A stretch of DNA of 64,000 nucleotides, taken from Mangrovibacter phragmitis (GTDB lineage Bacteria > Pseudomonadota > Gammaproteobacteria > Enterobacterales > Enterobacteriaceae). The stretch spans positions 124,001 to 188,000 of the forward strand of contig NZ_LYRP01000033.1 in assembly GCF_001655675.1 (NCBI RefSeq), read 5' to 3'. Position numbers and translations under genes: made by a program. The notes below the pieces were generated by a model. The model made no database searches and had not been told where the DNA came from. It saw only the letters and a list, made by a program, of their open reading frames with translations. This document shows, piece by piece, positions 51,990 through 63,600 of this stretch (position 1 is its first letter; the number at the start of each line of letters is the position of its first letter).

Positions 51990-53063
51990 ATGAAGTCTAA
52001 AAGTGCGACATTAGAAGATGTTGCCCGGTATGCAGGCGTCTCATACCAGACGGTCTCCCGGGTTTTGAATAAATCAGCCAATGTGTCTGAAACAACGCGC
52101 CGGAAAGTGGAGGAAGCTATCGAGGTGTTGCGCTATGTACCTAATCGTCTTGCGCAGCAATTGGTGGGAAAACAAAGTAATACGATTGGTCTGGTTACCA
52201 CTTCACTGGCGTTACATGCCCCTTCACAGGTGGCTGCAGCGGTGAAACGCTATGCAAACCAGGATGGATATCAGGTATTGATTTCCATGATTGATGAGAA
52301 CGTAGAACAAAGTATCCAAAGTGCTATCAATGAACTGAAGTCTCAGTGGGTTGATAAAGTGATAATCAATGTGCCCCTGGAAAGCGAAAATGCAGAAAAA
52401 ATCGCTGTTGAGAACGATGATATCATTTGCCTGTTTCTGGATGTGGATCCTTTCAGTTCCGTGTTTAACGTTTCGTTTAATCCGGCCGACGGTACGCGCG
52501 CCAGTGTGAAATATCTCTATGAACAGGGGCACCGCGAGATTGCGATACTGGCGGGGCCCGCGCACTCTGTATCAGCCCGGTTACGCCTGAAATCCTGGCG
52601 TGAGACACTGGACAGTTATGGGCTAAAACCCGTAACAGTTCTGCATGGCGACTGGGATGCCCGTAGCGGGTATGCTGGCGCACTCCAGATGTTGCGTGAA
52701 ACCCCTTCATTTTCTGCAGTACTGGTCGGTAACGATCAAATGGCGCTGGGCGTACTCAGTGCGTTCCATCAGCATCAGCTGAGCATTCCCGGGCAGAAAT
52801 CGGTAATTGGGTATGACGATACCTGGGAAAGCTCGTTCTTTTACCCTGCGCTGACAACGGTTTCTCTGGATTTGGATTTACAGGGTAAAGAAGCGGTGCG
52901 GCGTTTACTTAATGCAGGGCAGAAAGAAGACGGGCGTTCATCATCTGTTCTGCCTGCCAAACTGGTGGTACGTAACTCCACAGGGCCAAAACAGGATAAC
53001 ACCCGCGATTTGCAACAAATTGCCGATACACTGCGCCAGCTTGCACAACAACTGAGTGCGTAG
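51990..53063 (+). CDS. ganR: LacI-family regulator of the gan genes
   Basis: LacI-family repressor, 357 aa. The start at 51990 (MKSKSATLEDVARYAGVSYQTVSRVLNK) has AAGGAAAG upstream; the frame extends ten codons further without homology. The recognition helix YQTVSRV is identical to that of the LacI in this window and in E. coli. The core shares LALHAPSQVAAAVKRYA, AHSVSARLRLKSWRETL, VGNDQMALGVLSAF and VIGYDDTWESSFF with LacI, and the C-terminal tail is again leucine-rich (LQQIADTLRQLAQQL). Adjacent to ganL; I infer it represses gan genes until galacto-oligosaccharide or galactose is present. Confidence 0.87.
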   Translation: MKSKSATLEDVARYAGVSYQTVSRVLNKSANVSETTRRKVEEAIEVLRYVPNRLAQQLVGKQSNTIGLVTTSLALHAPSQVAAAVKRYANQDGYQVLISMIDENVEQSIQSAINELKSQWVDKVIINVPLESENAEKIAVENDDIICLFLDVDPFSSVFNVSFNPADGTRASVKYLYEQGHREIAILAGPAHSVSARLRLKSWRETLDSYGLKPVTVLHGDWDARSGYAGALQMLRETPSFSAVLVGNDQMALGVLSAFHQHQLSIPGQKSVIGYDDTWESSFFYPALTTVSLDLDLQGKEAVRRLLNAGQKEDGRSSSVLPAKLVVRNSTGPKQDNTRDLQQIADTLRQLAQQLSA

Positions 53064-53112
53064 CGAGCCTTGAGCCCGGTATTGAGTTGCCCAGAGCAAT
53101 TACTCTACCGGG

Positions 53113-53577
53113 CTAAGATGTCTGATTATCCAGACTATAGATATCATAAAAGGTCAGCCGTTTTTTATTGACCAACATTTTAGCCAATAAATCTTTTTGC
53201 TGGTTGCTGACTTGTGAGGAAGCCTGAATATTATTTATCAACTCACCAGGTACATCGCGTGTGTTATACCATTCGCCGTTATAACAGACGCGAAAATCAA
53301 GCAGGTCTATATCTTCATACCGGTAACGTGGATTGATATCAAAGAAGAAGAAACCGTTGAGCAATACAAACAGCCCAACATGCAGCCAGACAAAATCCTC
53401 AAGTGTTGGTGATTTCACGATAACAACGAGTGTTGCCAGCCACCCCGCGTACATGGCTACAAACAGCCCCGGATAACGGCGAATAAAGCTGATACTAAAC
53501 CTCGGCCGGTTATCCCGTTTCTCGCGATGATTCAGTTGCTCTATGGTATTAGTCAGCAGGCGCTGAATTTCCGTCAT
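53113..53577 (-). CDS. ylaC: Inner-membrane protein YlaC
   Basis: Conserved enterobacterial membrane protein of unknown function, 154 aa. The start at 53577 ([37 protein letters not shown]) matches E. coli YlaC; the GTG/ATG further upstream add seven residues. Two membrane helices at about 37-57 and 63-82 are followed by a cytoplasmic part with [29 protein letters not shown]. It marks the return to the conserved backbone after the accessory stretch. The E. coli neighbours ylaB and maa are not present. Confidence 0.94.
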   Translation of the reverse strand: MTEIQRLLTNTIEQLNHREKRDNRPRFSISFIRRYPGLFVAMYAGWLATLVVIVKSPTLEDFVWLHVGLFVLLNGFFFFDINPRYRYEDIDLLDFRVCYNGEWYNTRDVPGELINNIQASSQVSNQQKDLLAKMLVNKKRLTFYDIYSLDNQTS

Positions 53578-53837
53578 ACAAGCCTCTACAGAAAACAATT
53601 CAGGAAATATTCTCTGAATTGTAGAGAGGTGGTGCTCAGTAACCAGTAACAGTTTCCCGGAAAATTTGCATAACAGTTGTCGCCTGCCGGGCAGAACCCG
53701 GGAACGCTCAACCAGGGGCGATGAAAGGGGCGGATGTAACCACGCCGCCGGGAAACCGGTTTTTTTGAACCATAACAGAACAGAACCAGAAGTGTGTTAT
53801 CTTCAGGTTCATAATTGTGTTTGAATCAGAAAGTCAC

Positions 53838-54059
53838 TTAGCGGACGAACTTCCATACTGAAGATGGGATTTTATCGTACAATTTATTCATCGTCAGTTC
53901 TGCAAGGCGATGATCTGCTGCTGAATAAAATACTGCCAGTTCACTATCAGAAAGTTCATATTTATTTTTTTCAATCACTCTTTCGAGGGTGTCGATGGTC
54001 TGACAACGCCTTAAGCGCATCAAATAATCGGTTTTTGTTAACGGTTTGGTGATAGACAT
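53838..54059 (-). CDS. hha: Nucleoid-associated gene-silencing modulator Hha
   Basis: Small H-NS partner that lacks its own DNA-binding domain and adds to silencing of horizontally acquired genes. 73 aa, nearly identical to E. coli Hha (72): [20 protein letters not shown], then [20 protein letters not shown] and the end SSVWKFVR. Read after tomB with a 25-base gap; the pair behaves as an antitoxin/toxin-like module in E. coli. The upstream gene supplies the partner that oxidises and counteracts Hha. Confidence 0.97.
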   Translation of the reverse strand: MSITKPLTKTDYLMRLRRCQTIDTLERVIEKNKYELSDSELAVFYSAADHRLAELTMNKLYDKIPSSVWKFVR

Positions 54060-54084
54060 AACTTTACCTTAAGAAATATTCATA

Positions 54085-54459
54085 CTAACAGGAATGGCTA
54101 ACGGGATTTTCTTTACTCACCGTAGAAAAACACCGAAACAGGTTAAGGCCTGTTCTGCGCCACTTCTGTAAATCTTTTGCATTAATGCTGTAACTGCTGA
54201 ACAACATAAAAGTGTCGTCCAAATATTCATCTATTTTCTCTACCAAGTCACTATCGTCTTCGTACTTTAATTTGTAATTAAGTGCAAAGGTAGCGATGTG
54301 CTCAATCAGATCGTTCATCTGCAGGCTGGCTGGAGATGTAGGATCGTTAACCCAGGTATGGGTACTGCCCTCGAGACTCGAGAGGCAATCATGATAAAGT
54401 GATTCGCAGAGGAATTTGAGCTGCGCTATATCATGCCTTTTTGGTGAGTATTCGTCCAT
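54085..54459 (-). CDS. tomB: Hha toxicity modulator TomB
   Basis: Antitoxin-like partner of Hha (formerly YbaJ), 124 aa as in E. coli. The N-terminus MDEYSPKRHDIAQLKFLCESL is conserved and the protein is acidic and helical, with EHIATFALNYKLKY and EYLDDTFMLFSSYSINAKDLQKWR. TomB lowers Hha activity and affects biofilm formation in E. coli. It is the first gene of tomB-hha; the promoter lies in the long gap before acrB. Confidence 0.96.
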   Translation of the reverse strand: MDEYSPKRHDIAQLKFLCESLYHDCLSSLEGSTHTWVNDPTSPASLQMNDLIEHIATFALNYKLKYEDDSDLVEKIDEYLDDTFMLFSSYSINAKDLQKWRRTGLNLFRCFSTVSKENPVSHSC

Positions 54460-55304
54460 ATGGTACCCCCTTATTATCGAAAATTTTCTGATAAATACAA
54501 TACTTCGGGGCTGACAAAAGAGAGTTCTTGATGTTTTACACCACCAGATTAATGATTTAACTATAAGTCACAGTTAAGTAATTTTCACCTGAATAGTGTA
54601 AAAATTCCAAATAATGAGAAATTCCCTGTCTGACACGGCTTTCCTGAAAAAGATGATTTAAAACAGCTTACCCTTAGTGAGTACTGCCTGACTCTTTCAG
54701 ATTCAATATACAGGTTAAATCTTGAATAATTATGTTTTTGCCATGAGTTATAAATAATGTCGGAATAATCCTGGTTTTTCTCCCCAGAAAAATGGCAATT
54801 TAACGTTACGCTTCTCGTACTTTCTTATTAGATGTATTTTAACGTAATCCACATTAATGGTTACACGGGTACAGGTTTTTGTAACGCCATTGACTGCGTC
54901 TTGTTATCTGGTAACTACCAGGCAGAATGCCATGTGGTCCGGATTCACTCTCTTTACGCTCACCGCGACACCCCCAGTGCAGCATTGCTTTGTAACACCG
55001 CTCCAGGACTCTTAAATACAAGCATACGCCGGGAAGCCCTGATGTGGAATATGGCATTAAAATGCCGCTAATCGTCTCCCACAGGATGATATGGGGGCTG
55101 ACTGTACCATAACAAGTCTGCCAGCTGAATATTCAGCCATTAATGACAAACCGGCGCCAGTTGTTTGGTGGAGGAAGGCGACGGCTGTAGCTACAACGTG
55201 AACCCACAAACCTGCAGATTTTCGGGGGAGGTTGAAACCCGGCGGTAAGCTAAAAAAGTAAAGGCCGCACAAGGCGGCCTTTGTCTGGTGATACATACCA
55301 CAAG
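54460..55304. other. Long intergenic region between tomB and acrB
   Basis: About 845 bases with no supported gene. 54480-54820 is AT-rich and must hold the tomB promoter. Right of it base composition is normal. A 79-codon plus frame at 54832-55071 has no recognisable product and no clear ribosome site. The acrB terminator lies at the right edge. Confidence 0.45.
55249..55282 (-). terminator. Terminator of acrAB
   Basis: AAAGGCCGC at 55260-55268 pairs with GCGGCCTTT at 55274-55282; on the minus strand the stem is followed by ACTTTTTTAG. It ends 22 bases after the acrB stop. Confidence 0.8.
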
Positions 55305-58300
55305 TTAATGTGACTGTGGTGTGTCGTGACTGTGTTCAGCGTCTTCACCTTTGCTGCCAAAGCGGCGGCGAACCACAACGAAGAACATGGGAACAAAGTA
55401 AATTGCCAGCAGAGTGGCAGAAATCATCCCGCCAAACACCCCGGTACCAACGGCGTTTTGTGCGCCGGAACCTGCACCAGAGCTCAATACCAGAGGCAGA
55501 ACGCCCAGGATAAATGCCAGCGAGGTCATCAGGATAGGGCGCAGACGCATACGAACAGCATCCAGCGTCGCCTCTACCAGACCTTTACCTTCTTTTTCCA
55601 TCAGGTCCTTGGCGAACTCAACAATCAGGATGGCGTTCCTCGCCGATACCCCGATAGTGGTAAGTAAGCCTACCTGGAAATAAACGTCGTTGTTCAGGCC
55701 ACGGAGAGAAGCTGCAAGTAACGCACCAACAACCCCCAACGGTACTACCAGCATTACCGAGAACGGTATAGACCAGCTTTCGTACAGAGCGGCAAGGCAC
55801 AGGAACACCACAATCAGTGAAATGGCGTACAGTGCAGGGGCCTGGTTACCAGACAGACGTTCCTGGTAAGACATACCCGTCCAGTCATAACCGATTCCGG
55901 AAGGTAATTTACTTGCCAGTTGCTCCATCAGCGCCATAGCTTCACCGGTACTTTTACCTGGTGCTGGCTGGCCTAATATTTCCATGGATGGCAAGCCATT
56001 GTAACGTTCCAGACGCGGAGAACCATATTCCCAACGGGCGGTAGCGAATGCAGAGAATGGTACCATTTGGCCGTTACTGCCACGCACATACCAATAGTTC
56101 AGGTCACTGGGCAGCATGCGGTATTTGGCTTCAGACATCACATACACTTTCTTCACACGGCCCCGGTCGATGAAGTCGTTAACGTAACTTCCCCCCCAGG
56201 CGGCGCCGAGCGTGGTATTGATATCGCTGACAGATACACCAAGTGCCATCGCTTTTTCCTGATCGATGTCGATTTTGTACTGTGGCGTATCTTCCAGTCC
56301 GTTGGGACGAACACCAACCAGGGTATCCGGATGCTGAGCAATCATGCCGAACGGTTGGTTACGTGCCTGCATTAGTTTATCGTGCCCCAGGCCTCCCTGG
56401 TCGATAAGTTCGAAGTCAAAGCCTGTCGCTGTCCCCAGTTCCACAATAGCCGGGAGGTTGAACGCGAAGACCATGGCATCTTTGATGCGCGAAAATGCCG
56501 CACTGGCTCGGGCTGTAATCGCCGGAACTTTATTGGCTTCACCCGGGCGCTCACTCCAGTCTTTCAGTGAAACAAACGCAATCCCCGTATTCTGCCCTCG
56601 GCCAGCAAAACCAAAGCCATTAACGGTGAACACCGAGTTCACGTTGTCTTTCTCTTTGGTCAGGTAGTAGTTGGTAACTTCATCCAGCACTTTTTGCGTT
56701 CGTTCCTGAGTCGCCCCGGCTGGCAATTGTGCCATAGTGAGGAATACTCCCTGATCTTCATCAGGCAGGAATGAACTGGGCAGGCGCAGGAACAGCCATG
56801 CCATACCCACGACAATCACCAAATACAGCACCAGATAACGGCCTGTGCTCTGAAGAATATTTGCCACACTATTGGTGTAGTGGTGCGTACTCTTCGTGAA
56901 CATATTGTTGAACCAGCCGAAGAAGCCTTTTGTGGCCCCATGTTCGCCCTTTTTAATCGGTTTGAGCATGGTGGCACACAGTGCGGGTGTCAGGACCATC
57001 GCAACCAGAACTGACAGCACCATTGCCGAAACGATAGTGATGGAGAACTGGCGGTAAATGGCCCCGGTGGATCCGCCAAAGAATGCCATCGGAATAAATA
57101 CAGCGGACAGCACCAGTGCGATACCAACCAGAGCGCCCTGTATTTGCCCCATAGAACGGCGTGTGGCTTCTTTAGGCGGTAGCCCTTCTTCTGCCATAAC
57201 ACGCTCGACGTTTTCCACCACAACAATGGCGTCATCCACCAATAGCCCTATCGCCAAAACCATGGCGAACATCGTTAGGGTATTTATCGAGAAGCCAAAG
57301 GCGGAAAGAATGGCAAATGTACCCAGCAAGACCACTGGTACTGCAATGGTAGGAATCAGTGTTGCCCGGAAGTTCTGCAGGAACAAATACATAACCAGGA
57401 ACACCAGCAAAATAGCTTCTACCAGCGTTTTGACCACTTCTTTAATGGAGATTTTAACGAACGGGGTCGTGTCGTAGGGATAAACCACTTTCAGACCGTG
57501 AGGAAAGAAAGGTTGCAGTTTATCAATAGTGGCACGAACTGCCGCAGCGGTATCCAGAGCGTTAGCACCGGTTGCCAGTTTAATCCCCAGGCCTGCAGCA
57601 GGTTTGCCGTTATAGCGGGCGATTACATCATAACTTTCACCACCCAGTTCAACTTTTGCCACATCTTTCAGGCGAACCTGGGAACCATCCTGATTCACTT
57701 TCAGCAGAATATTACCAAACTGCGCCGGTGAGTTAAGGCGGGTTTGCGCAATAATAGAGGCGTTAAGTTGTTGGCCTTTAACGGGTGGAGTACCCCCTAA
57801 CTGACCAGCGGCTACCTGAGCGTTTTGTGCTTTGATAGCGGCAATAACATCTACTGGTGTGAGCTGGAAGTTATTTAGTTTGTTGGGGTCCATCCATATG
57901 CGCATTGCATACTGGGCACCAAACAACTGCACATCACCCACGCCGGAGGTACGGCTGATGGGATCTTTAATATTTGAACCTACATAGTCGGCGATATCAT
58001 CCTGCGTCATTGAGCCGTCAGTGCTGATCATCGCCATTACCATCAAGAAGCTACTGGACGATTTTTCAACACTCACACCTTGCTGCTGTACTTCCTGAGG
58101 AAGTAGCGGCATTGCTAATTGCAGTTTGTTCTGCACCTGGACCTGAGCAATGTCCGGATTCGTACCGGAATCAAATGTCAGAGTGATTTGCACAGTACCG
58201 GAGGAATCGCTGGTAGAAGACATATACATCAGGCCATCGATGCCGTTCATATTCTGTTCGATGACCTGAGTGACTGTATCCTGTACCGTTTTAGCATCCG

Positions 58301-58454
58301 CACCTGGGTAACTGGCTGTAATCTGAATTGCCGGAGGCGCAATCGTTGGATATTGCGCTATAGGCAGTTTCAGGATAGCAAGTGCACCTGCGAGCATGAT
58401 GATAATTGCGATTACCCAGGCAAAAATTGGGCGATCGATAAAAAACTTAGCCAT
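55305..58454 (-). CDS. acrB: Multidrug efflux RND transporter AcrB
   Basis: Inner-membrane RND pump that exports many drugs, dyes and bile salts through AcrA and TolC using proton flow. 1049 aa, the E. coli length. It begins [23 protein letters not shown]. Twelve membrane helices and two large periplasmic loops are evident. The proton relay is intact: Asp407-Asp408 in [18 protein letters not shown], and the Lys/Arg helices near the C-terminus ([17 protein letters not shown], then [14 protein letters not shown]). Directly downstream of acrA, 32 bases apart, with a terminator after. Confidence 0.98.
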   Translation of the reverse strand: MAKFFIDRPIFAWVIAIIIMLAGALAILKLPIAQYPTIAPPAIQITASYPGADAKTVQDTVTQVIEQNMNGIDGLMYMSSTSDSSGTVQITLTFDSGTNPDIAQVQVQNKLQLAMPLLPQEVQQQGVSVEKSSSSFLMVMAMISTDGSMTQDDIADYVGSNIKDPISRTSGVGDVQLFGAQYAMRIWMDPNKLNNFQLTPVDVIAAIKAQNAQVAAGQLGGTPPVKGQQLNASIIAQTRLNSPAQFGNILLKVNQDGSQVRLKDVAKVELGGESYDVIARYNGKPAAGLGIKLATGANALDTAAAVRATIDKLQPFFPHGLKVVYPYDTTPFVKISIKEVVKTLVEAILLVFLVMYLFLQNFRATLIPTIAVPVVLLGTFAILSAFGFSINTLTMFAMVLAIGLLVDDAIVVVENVERVMAEEGLPPKEATRRSMGQIQGALVGIALVLSAVFIPMAFFGGSTGAIYRQFSITIVSAMVLSVLVAMVLTPALCATMLKPIKKGEHGATKGFFGWFNNMFTKSTHHYTNSVANILQSTGRYLVLYLVIVVGMAWLFLRLPSSFLPDEDQGVFLTMAQLPAGATQERTQKVLDEVTNYYLTKEKDNVNSVFTVNGFGFAGRGQNTGIAFVSLKDWSERPGEANKVPAITARASAAFSRIKDAMVFAFNLPAIVELGTATGFDFELIDQGGLGHDKLMQARNQPFGMIAQHPDTLVGVRPNGLEDTPQYKIDIDQEKAMALGVSVSDINTTLGAAWGGSYVNDFIDRGRVKKVYVMSEAKYRMLPSDLNYWYVRGSNGQMVPFSAFATARWEYGSPRLERYNGLPSMEILGQPAPGKSTGEAMALMEQLASKLPSGIGYDWTGMSYQERLSGNQAPALYAISLIVVFLCLAALYESWSIPFSVMLVVPLGVVGALLAASLRGLNNDVYFQVGLLTTIGVSARNAILIVEFAKDLMEKEGKGLVEATLDAVRMRLRPILMTSLAFILGVLPLVLSSGAGSGAQNAVGTGVFGGMISATLLAIYFVPMFFVVVRRRFGSKGEDAEHSHDTPQSH

Positions 58455-58486
58455 GTCTTAACGGCTCCTGTTTTAGTTAAGACGGA

Positions 58487-59671
58487 TTATTCTGACGTTT
58501 TTTCTGGGGCTTTTTCGCTGGTCTTCTCGTCAGTTGTGACTTCTTGCGCAGTCACCGTGGCACCAGGTTTGACTTTCTGTAGCCCTTCGATTATTACGCG
58601 GTCACCTGCCTTGAGTCCTTTCGTGACGAGCCATTTATCGCCAATAGCCTGGCTTGCTGTAACCTGGCGCACTTCCACTTTGTTGTCTTTATCTACAATC
58701 ATCGCGGTGGCATCACCACGCGGTGTATGTGTTACACCTTGTTGCGGAACAAGCAGTGCGTCTGGCCGGACACCTTCTTCCAGTCGTGCACGAACAAACA
58801 TACCCGGGAGTAATGTGTGGTCAGGATTAGGGAATATAGCGCGCAGAGTAATGGTGCCAGTGGTTTCGTCGACAGTGACGTCAGAAAATTCCAGTGTGCC
58901 GCTTTGCGGGTATGTAAAACCTTCGGTTGTTGTCAGTTCGACTTTTGCTTTGCCGTTTTCTTGCTTCAGCGTACCGTTTTCCAGCTCTTGTTTCAGACGC
59001 AGAAAATCGTTACTTGATTGCGTGACATCAACATAAATAGGGTCAAGCTGCTGCACTGTTGCTAATGCAGTGGTTTGCCCATTTTGTACCAGGGCACCTT
59101 CTGTCACAGAGGATTTTCCAATCCGCCCACTGATAGGTGAGGTGACTTTGGTGTAGGCCAGGTTAATGCGCGCAGTTTCGACAGCGGCTTTTGCTGCCAG
59201 CACTGAAGCATTGGCCTGTTGTAAGGTTGACTGTGCTGTGTCGTAGTCTTGTTGGCTAATATATTTGGTACCCAACAGCGGCTGGTAACGTTTTAAGGTC
59301 AGTCTGGCAATATTGGCTGCAGCTTCTGCTTTTGCTAAATCACCTTTTGCACTGTCATAAGTGGCCTGATAAGTGGCGGGGTCAATTTGATAAAGCGATT
59401 CACCCGCTTTAATGTCACTTCCTTCAACAAAATTACGTTTGAGGATGATCCCGCTGACCTGAGGGCGCACTTCAGCAACCCGGAACGCACTGGTGCGGCC
59501 CGGGAGCTCGGTTGTGATCTGCAAGGGTTCAGTTTTCAGCGTTACCACACCGACAGCAGGCGTGCCCATCGCATGTTGCTGATTCTGTTTATTGTCACAT
59601 CCTGTAAGCGCTAAGCTGCCTGAAAGCATCAGAACCATCGCCAGAGGCGTTAACCCTCTGTTTTTGTTCAT
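58487..59671 (-). CDS. acrA: Multidrug efflux periplasmic adaptor AcrA
   Basis: Lipid-anchored periplasmic adaptor joining AcrB to TolC. I place the start at 59671 (MNKNRGLTPLAMVLMLSGS), giving 394 aa (E. coli 397); the open frame extends nine codons upstream. The lipobox ALTGC gives Cys25. The order is lipoyl halves (VSGIILKRNFVEGSDIKAGE and LAYTKVTSPISGRIGKSSV), a coiled-coil hairpin between them (about 95-170), a beta-barrel and the membrane-proximal domain. The tail is Lys/Glu/Thr-rich (TDEKTSEKAPEKTSE). First gene of acrAB, divergent from acrR. Confidence 0.97.
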   Translation of the reverse strand: MNKNRGLTPLAMVLMLSGSLALTGCDNKQNQQHAMGTPAVGVVTLKTEPLQITTELPGRTSAFRVAEVRPQVSGIILKRNFVEGSDIKAGESLYQIDPATYQATYDSAKGDLAKAEAAANIARLTLKRYQPLLGTKYISQQDYDTAQSTLQQANASVLAAKAAVETARINLAYTKVTSPISGRIGKSSVTEGALVQNGQTTALATVQQLDPIYVDVTQSSNDFLRLKQELENGTLKQENGKAKVELTTTEGFTYPQSGTLEFSDVTVDETTGTITLRAIFPNPDHTLLPGMFVRARLEEGVRPDALLVPQQGVTHTPRGDATAMIVDKDNKVEVRQVTASQAIGDKWLVTKGLKAGDRVIIEGLQKVKPGATVTAQEVTTDEKTSEKAPEKTSE

Positions 59672-59767
59672 AGGTAAACCTCGAGTGTCCGATTTCAAAG
59701 TTGATCAATGGAACGCTAACGCTTGTCCATAATCCCATTGCTGCGTTTCTATTTAGAACATGTTATG

Positions 59768-59793
59768 TTACATACATTCAAAAATGTATGTAA
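59768..59793. promoter_or_regulatory. AcrR operator in the acrA-acrR intergenic region
   Basis: The arms TTACATACATT (59768-59778) and AATGTATGTAA (59783-59793) form a perfect 11-bp dyad around four bases, the same layout and arm sequence as the known AcrR operator of E. coli. Confidence 0.93.
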
Positions 59794-59820
59794 GCCTTAC
59801 CCCTGTAAATTCACCGACAT

Positions 59821-59839
59821 ATGGCACGAAAAACCAAAC
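59821..59839 (+). promoter_or_regulatory. Marbox overlapping the acrR start
   Basis: ATGGCACGAAAAACCAAAC fits the MarA/SoxS/Rob pattern AYNGCACNNWNNRYYAAAC at all fixed positions. It coincides with the first codons of acrR and lies about 150 bases upstream of acrA on the other strand, where these activators raise acrAB. Confidence 0.75.
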
Positions 59840-60468
59840 AACAAGCAATGGAGACCCGGCAGCAGATTTTGGATGCAGCAATTCGCTTGTTTTCACAGTA
59901 CGGCGTATCTTCAACATCCCTTTCTGATATAGCCAAAGAGGCTGGTGTCACCCGGGGTGCTATTTATTGGCATTTCAAAAATAAGTCAGATGTTTTTAAT
60001 GAAATTTGGGCATTAACCGATTCAACAATAAATGACTTAGAAATTGAGTATCGGGCAAAATTTCCTGACGATCCACTTTCTGTGATGCGTGAGCTATTGG
60101 TTTATCTTCTGGAAGCGACAGTTGAAGATGAACGCCGTCGTTCCATGATGGAAATTATTTTCCATAAATGCGAATTTGTGGGTGAAATGCTTACCGTCCA
60201 TCAGGCAAAACGTGACCTCTATGTCCAGGAGTATGAGCGTATTGAAAACGCAATAATCCAGTGCATGGATGCCGGTTTACTCCCGGCTAATTTACTTTCC
60301 AGGCGCGCCGCTATTTTGATGCGTAGTTATATGTGCGGGTTAATGGAAAGTTGGTTGTTTGCACCAGAAACCTTTGATTTAAAAGCTGAAGCCCGTGTCT
60401 ATGTCGATGTGTTACTGGAAATGTACCAGCATTGTACAGGCTTACAATCACAGCCACAGCAGCACTGA
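59821..60468 (+). CDS. acrR: TetR-family repressor of acrAB, AcrR
   Basis: TetR-family repressor that binds the dyad at 59768 and is released by drugs and dyes. 215 aa, as in E. coli. The N-terminal HTH is [27 protein letters not shown] (about 30-56); the C-terminal ligand domain starts after residue 60 and contains [19 protein letters not shown]. Divergent from acrA by 149 bases. The beginning of the gene doubles as the marbox. Confidence 0.97.
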   Translation: MARKTKQQAMETRQQILDAAIRLFSQYGVSSTSLSDIAKEAGVTRGAIYWHFKNKSDVFNEIWALTDSTINDLEIEYRAKFPDDPLSVMRELLVYLLEATVEDERRRSMMEIIFHKCEFVGEMLTVHQAKRDLYVQEYERIENAIIQCMDAGLLPANLLSRRAAILMRSYMCGLMESWLFAPETFDLKAEARVYVDVLLEMYQHCTGLQSQPQQH

Positions 60469-60676
60469 GCTCTTCACACAATTTTTGGCAGGCTTCGCTT
60501 TGTTCATGGCTTTTGCGTGACGTAAACCAGGTACAACTGTAGTTTCAGACTTCGCCTGGCGTAGCTCTGCAGCATTCACTATTCCATAAGCAGAAGGCGT
60601 GCTATCCTGCGCGTCTTATCATAGAAACTTGAGTGCGATTCCGCCAGACGTTTCATCTATTACACATCCAAAAATT

Positions 60677-63600
60677 ATGCAACTTACACAAATTGTCAGA
60701 AAAGCAGCCTGTGTTGTTCTTTTGCTTTGTTGCGGCGTTTTTGCCGGTATTGTGCCGTTTGCCAGTGCGCAAACGAACAGTGATGTACCGACAAAAGCGG
60801 ATGTACAAAATCAGATTAATGCGCTTAACAAACAAAAGAGCCTGTCTGCTCAGGAAAAACTCAGTCTTGCTGACCTGAATAAAACGCTGGATGTCCTGGC
60901 AAAAATAGATCAGGTGAAACAAGATTCAGATGCTCTGCGCCAACAAATTGCCCAGGCGCCGGACAAAATGAATAAAGCGGAAGAGTCTCTTGCTGCGCTG
61001 GCAAATACCACCAGTGATGATGAACAGGCGAAGTATTACGCCAAACTCTCCATTCGCTCTCTTGAAAGCAAAATGGGAAGCCTGCTGGATAACCTGCAGT
61101 CCGCGCAAACACAGTTATCCAGTATTAACAGCCAGTTGGTTGCATTGCAGACACAGCCTGAGCGTGTACAGAACACCCTGTTTAACGCTTCTCAGCAGTT
61201 ACAGCAAATCCAGACTGAGTTGAGCGGAAATGGCCCGGATGGCACACAGCTGCGTCAGAGTCAACAAGAGCTGTTGCTGGCACAACAGGCATTACTCAAT
61301 GCGCAAATAGATGAGCAGCGTAAGAGCTTGTCTGGTAATACGGTTTTGCAGGACTCCTTGCAAAAACAGCGTGACTACAATACGCAGTATATCAATAAGC
61401 TTGAGCATGACCTGCAACTGATTCAGGCAGCTATCAGCCATAAGCGTCTGTCACTCACTGAGCAAACCGCTCAGGAAGCAGCTACGACAGATGAAGCCAG
61501 TGCCATCCAGAACAACCCGCTGGTAAAACAAGAGCTGGCAATTAACCGTCAACTGAGCGACCGGTTGATCAAGGCGACCCAGGAAGGCAATGAACTGGTT
61601 CAACAAAATATTCGGGTTAAAAACTGGCTCGACCGTGCCGTTCAGGCTGAGCACAACCTGAAAGAGCAAATCGCCATGCTGAAGGGGAGTTTGTTGCTCT
61701 CACGTATTTTATATCAGCAGCAGCAGTCTCTGCCACGGGCTGATGACCTTGAAGATATGACGAACCAGATTGCCGACCTGCGCCTTGAGCAGTTTGATAT
61801 CGGTCAGAAACGTGATGCGTTGCTGCAAAGCGATAATTATATCGCGACAATTGAAGCGGGCCATAAAGATGAAGTGAACGATGAAGTTAATAGTGCGCTG
61901 AGCCAGGTTCTGGATTCCCGTAAGGATTTACTGGATCAGCTAAACAAGCAACTGGGTAACCAGTTGATGATGGCGATTGCATTACAAATTAACCAGCAAC
62001 AACTGATGAGTGTATCCACCCGTTTACAGAAAACGGTAACTCAGCAGATTTTTTGGGTGAACAGTAATAAACCCATGAACTGGAGTTGGGTGACAGCATT
62101 TCCTGAAGCACTCAAAACACAACTCGGACAGTTGAAAATTACGGCAAACAACTGGAGCCTTACCACTGCGCTGGTTGCAATACTTGCCAGCCTTCCCTGG
62201 TTATTACTGGCGGGGATTATTCGCTGGCGTTTCCGTTGGGTAAATAACACTCTGGCGAAACTCAGCGCCAACGTAGGTCAACTGCGTAATGACAGCCAGT
62301 TGCATACCCCTAAAGCCATACTGCTGACTTTGTTCAAGGCGCTACCTGTGTGCCTGGTTATCATTGCCTGCGGCTGGTGCATCCTGTTTTTACAACTCAA
62401 TATTAGTGAGCTGATATGGAGTTTCAGTAAAGAACTGGCGGTTTATTTGCTGGTTTTTGGCTTGTGCTGGCGCATTCTGGATACGGATGGTGTTGCAGTA
62501 AAACACTTTATGATGCCGGTAAACCTTACCAGCCATTATCGCCGTCAGATAATTCGCATCAGCATTGCTTTACTGCCTTTACTGTTCTGGTCAGTGGTGG
62601 GTGAATTGTCGCCACTGCACCTGATGGATGACGTTCTTGGGCAGTCCATCATTCTGCTCAATTTACTGCTGATTACCGGGCTGGTTTGGCCTATGTGCCG
62701 GGACAGCTGGCGCGATAAAGAATCGCACTCAATAAGGCTTATTACTGTCTCCATACTCGCTCTGGTGCCTGTCGGATTACTGGTACTGACAGTGATGGGC
62801 TATTTCTATACCACACTGCGTCTGGCTAACCGTTGGATTGATACCGTCTATCTGGTCATTTTGTGGAACTTACTTTACCAGACAGTGTTGCGCGGGTTGA
62901 GTGTGGCCGCACGGCGTATTGCTTACCGGCGTGCGCTGGCTCGCCGCCAAAACATGGTGAAAGAAGGGGCGGAAGGCGCGGAGCCTGTTGAAGAGCCGCC
63001 GTTGGGCCTTGACCAAATTAACCAGCAGACATTGCGTATCACAACATTATTGATGTTTGCGCTGTTCGGGCTGTTCTTCTGGATGATCTGGTCAGATTTA
63101 ATTACTGTCTTTGCTTATCTGGACAGTATTGTATTGTGGCATTCCAGTGGCACAGAGGCGGGCAGTGCGGTTATCAGAAATATTACCCTGGGGAGTCTGT
63201 TGTTTGCGGTCATTGTCACTGTGGTAGCCTGGGCGTTAATTCGCAACTTACCCGGTTTGCTGGAAGTACTGGTATTGTCGCGGCTTAATATGCGCCAGGG
63301 CTCTTCCTATGCCATTACCACCATTTTGAATTATGTGATAATCGCGGTTGGTACTATGGCCGTGTTCGGTGCGCTGGGGGTTTCCTGGGACAAACTGCAA
63401 TGGCTGGCGGCTGCATTGTCCGTTGGTTTGGGTTTTGGTTTACAGGAGATTTTCGGTAACTTTGTCTCCGGCCTGATAATCCTGTTTGAACGGCCGGTGC
63501 GCATTGGTGACACTATTACAATTGGGTCGTTTTCTGGCTCAGTGAGTAAGATCCGTATCCGCGCCACCACCATTACGGATTTTGATCGTAAAGAAGTGAT

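Noticed and set aside
54832-55071. 79-codon frame between tomB and acrB
   Set aside because: No family likeness and no convincing ribosome site; the opposite strand is open as well.
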